In this document: positions 4,665 to 5,449 of the stretch, piece after piece
How positions within the stretch are numbered: the stretch's first letter is position 1
Layout: each line of letters starts with the position of its first letter
Source: Desulfatitalea sp.
Lineage (GTDB): Bacteria > Desulfobacterota > Desulfobacteria > Desulfobacterales > Desulfosarcinaceae
NCBI GenBank assembly: GCA_013041835.1
Contig: JABDRH010000270.1
Location: 1-5,449 of the forward strand
DNA length: 5,449 nt
Reading direction: 5' to 3'
Translations under genes and position numbers: made by a program
The notes under the pieces: model-generated
Databases searched by the model: none
Seen by the model: only the letters and a program-made list of their open reading frames with translations
What the model was told of the DNA's origin: nothing

Positions 4665-5449
4665 CTAAATGGGAATCAGTTCCGCCCCGGCCAGGCGTGC
4701 GGCGGCCCATCGGCGCCACCCCGAAGCGTCCCAGGCGTCGGCCAGGGCCACGGCCGTATGATGCACCGGAGCGAGCTGTTGTCGGCCCAGGCCGTTGAGG
4801 CAAGCCGGGCAGTTGGTGATCAGCATAGGTCGGGTGGCGTCCAAGGTCAAGGGTAGCAAGGACGCGCGTTTACGGGCCCACATGGCGGCGGCGATGTCCG
4901 GGCGGCTCAGGGCCAGGGTGCCGGCTTCGGAGCAGCAGCAGGGGGTCAGGGTCACGCCGCCGGCAGCAATCCGGCTGAGCAGCGAAAGGCCACGGCCGTC
5001 CAGGGAATCATGGCAAGGTTGATGGTAGAGGTAAGCACCCTGGAGACGAAGGGCAGTCTGACGGGCAAGCACAAAATCAACGGCGTCTGCCAAAGGTGCG
5101 TCGAAAATATCGCCCACGTGCGTCTGCCCAAGGGCGTCACGGCAGGTGCCGCAACTGACGATGCATCCATCAAAGGCCAGGTCGCCCAGCATGGCGCGAA
5201 TTTGGTTGAAGACGATGGTATTGTCGAGCATTTGGCGGCTGTAAACGCTGGCTTTGGCGTTGGCCTGGGCGGGAAAGCCGCAGCAAAGATGCTTGGGCGG
5301 CAGCACCACCCGCACGCCGACCCTCAGCAGCAAAAAAACCGTCGCCAGACCGACGTCGGCGTGCAAACGTTCCGAGCCGCAACCCGGAAAGTAAAAGACA
5401 GTGCCGTTGGCAGGGTCCGGGGGAGCCACAAGAAGCATGTATCCCGCGT
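4665..5449 (-). CDS. CCG-domain iron-sulfur oxidoreductase, C-terminal part (partial at right edge)
   Basis: About 261 residues ending at TAG (4667-4665). The frame stays open through the right edge (A-G-Y before the first Met at 5438), so the ATG at 5438 is probably internal. Numbered from that Met, two CCG (PF02754-type) repeats are visible. The first has C20 (FYFPGCGSERL), C52-C53-G54 (LCCGFP) and C96-x2-C99. The second has C142 (HQPCHDS), C167-C168-C169-S170 and C210-x2-C213 (NCPACLNG). In characterised relatives (HdrB, GlpC, GlcF/LldE types) these cysteines bind Fe-S clusters, including the non-cubane pair in HdrB, and pass electrons to quinone, disulfide or other partners. The phrases YFPGCGSERL, EAGTLALSRPDI and CPACLNGL recall the C-terminus of large FAD-linked oxidase/Fe-S fusion proteins, so an FAD-binding dehydrogenase domain may lie upstream, outside the window. 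Its substrate is unknown (lactate or another hydroxy acid is a family-level guess). Confidence 0.82.
   Translation of the reverse strand, partial: AGYMLLVAPPDPANGTVFYFPGCGSERLHADVGLATVFLLLRVGVRVVLPPKHLCCGFPAQANAKASVYSRQMLDNTIVFNQIRAMLGDLAFDGCIVSCGTCRDALGQTHVGDIFDAPLADAVDFVLARQTALRLQGAYLYHQPCHDSLDGRGLSLLSRIAAGGVTLTPCCCSEAGTLALSRPDIAAAMWARKRASLLPLTLDATRPMLITNCPACLNGLGRQQLAPVHHTAVALADAWDASGWRRWAAARLAGAELIPI

Overview
The window suggests a moderately GC-rich anaerobe, most plausibly a sulfate-reducing deltaproteobacterium (Desulfobacterota, Desulfosarcina/Desulfococcus-like). This is inferred from protein character only: an Rnf complex, a GltD/NfnB-like module attached to RnfB, and a large CCG-type iron-sulfur oxidoreductase. 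No rRNA, tRNA, CRISPR array, insertion sequence or phage gene is visible.

Plus strand, 1-2467: the distal end of an rnf operon. The C-terminal half of rnfA runs in from the left edge. A 72-nt spacer with a small hairpin follows, then a 699-residue rnfB. Its first ~185 residues are a complete RnfB (membrane anchor, Fe-S domain, two ferredoxin clusters). The remaining ~500 residues are an FAD- and NAD(P)-binding glutamate-synthase-small-subunit-like module ending in a Cys-rich tail. The A-then-B order matches rnfCDGEAB clusters. The fusion is the most striking item here, because it puts a second flavin/pyridine-nucleotide site on the ferredoxin-side subunit of an ion-pumping complex.

Minus strand, 2489-5449: four genes read toward rnfB. 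In transcription order they are the C-terminal part of a two-CCG-repeat Fe-S oxidoreductase (runs off the right edge), a small lipoprotein of unknown family 51 nt downstream, a DinB/YfiT-like four-helix protein, and a metallo-beta-lactamase-fold hydrolase with a full metal-binding set. The first two look like one transcription unit. DinB and the hydrolase may form a second, but the 174 nt between them hold two tandem hairpins, one a perfect 18-bp inverted repeat. The hydrolase and rnfB converge with only 21 nt between their stop codons.

As a whole, the window joins the end of an energy-conserving electron-transfer operon to an unrelated opposing block that carries another redox protein and two probable metal-dependent enzymes. 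No functional link between the two blocks can be shown from the sequence. Start codons of the hydrolase and DinB genes were moved inward from the longest open frame, to ATGs that have well-placed ribosome binding sites.
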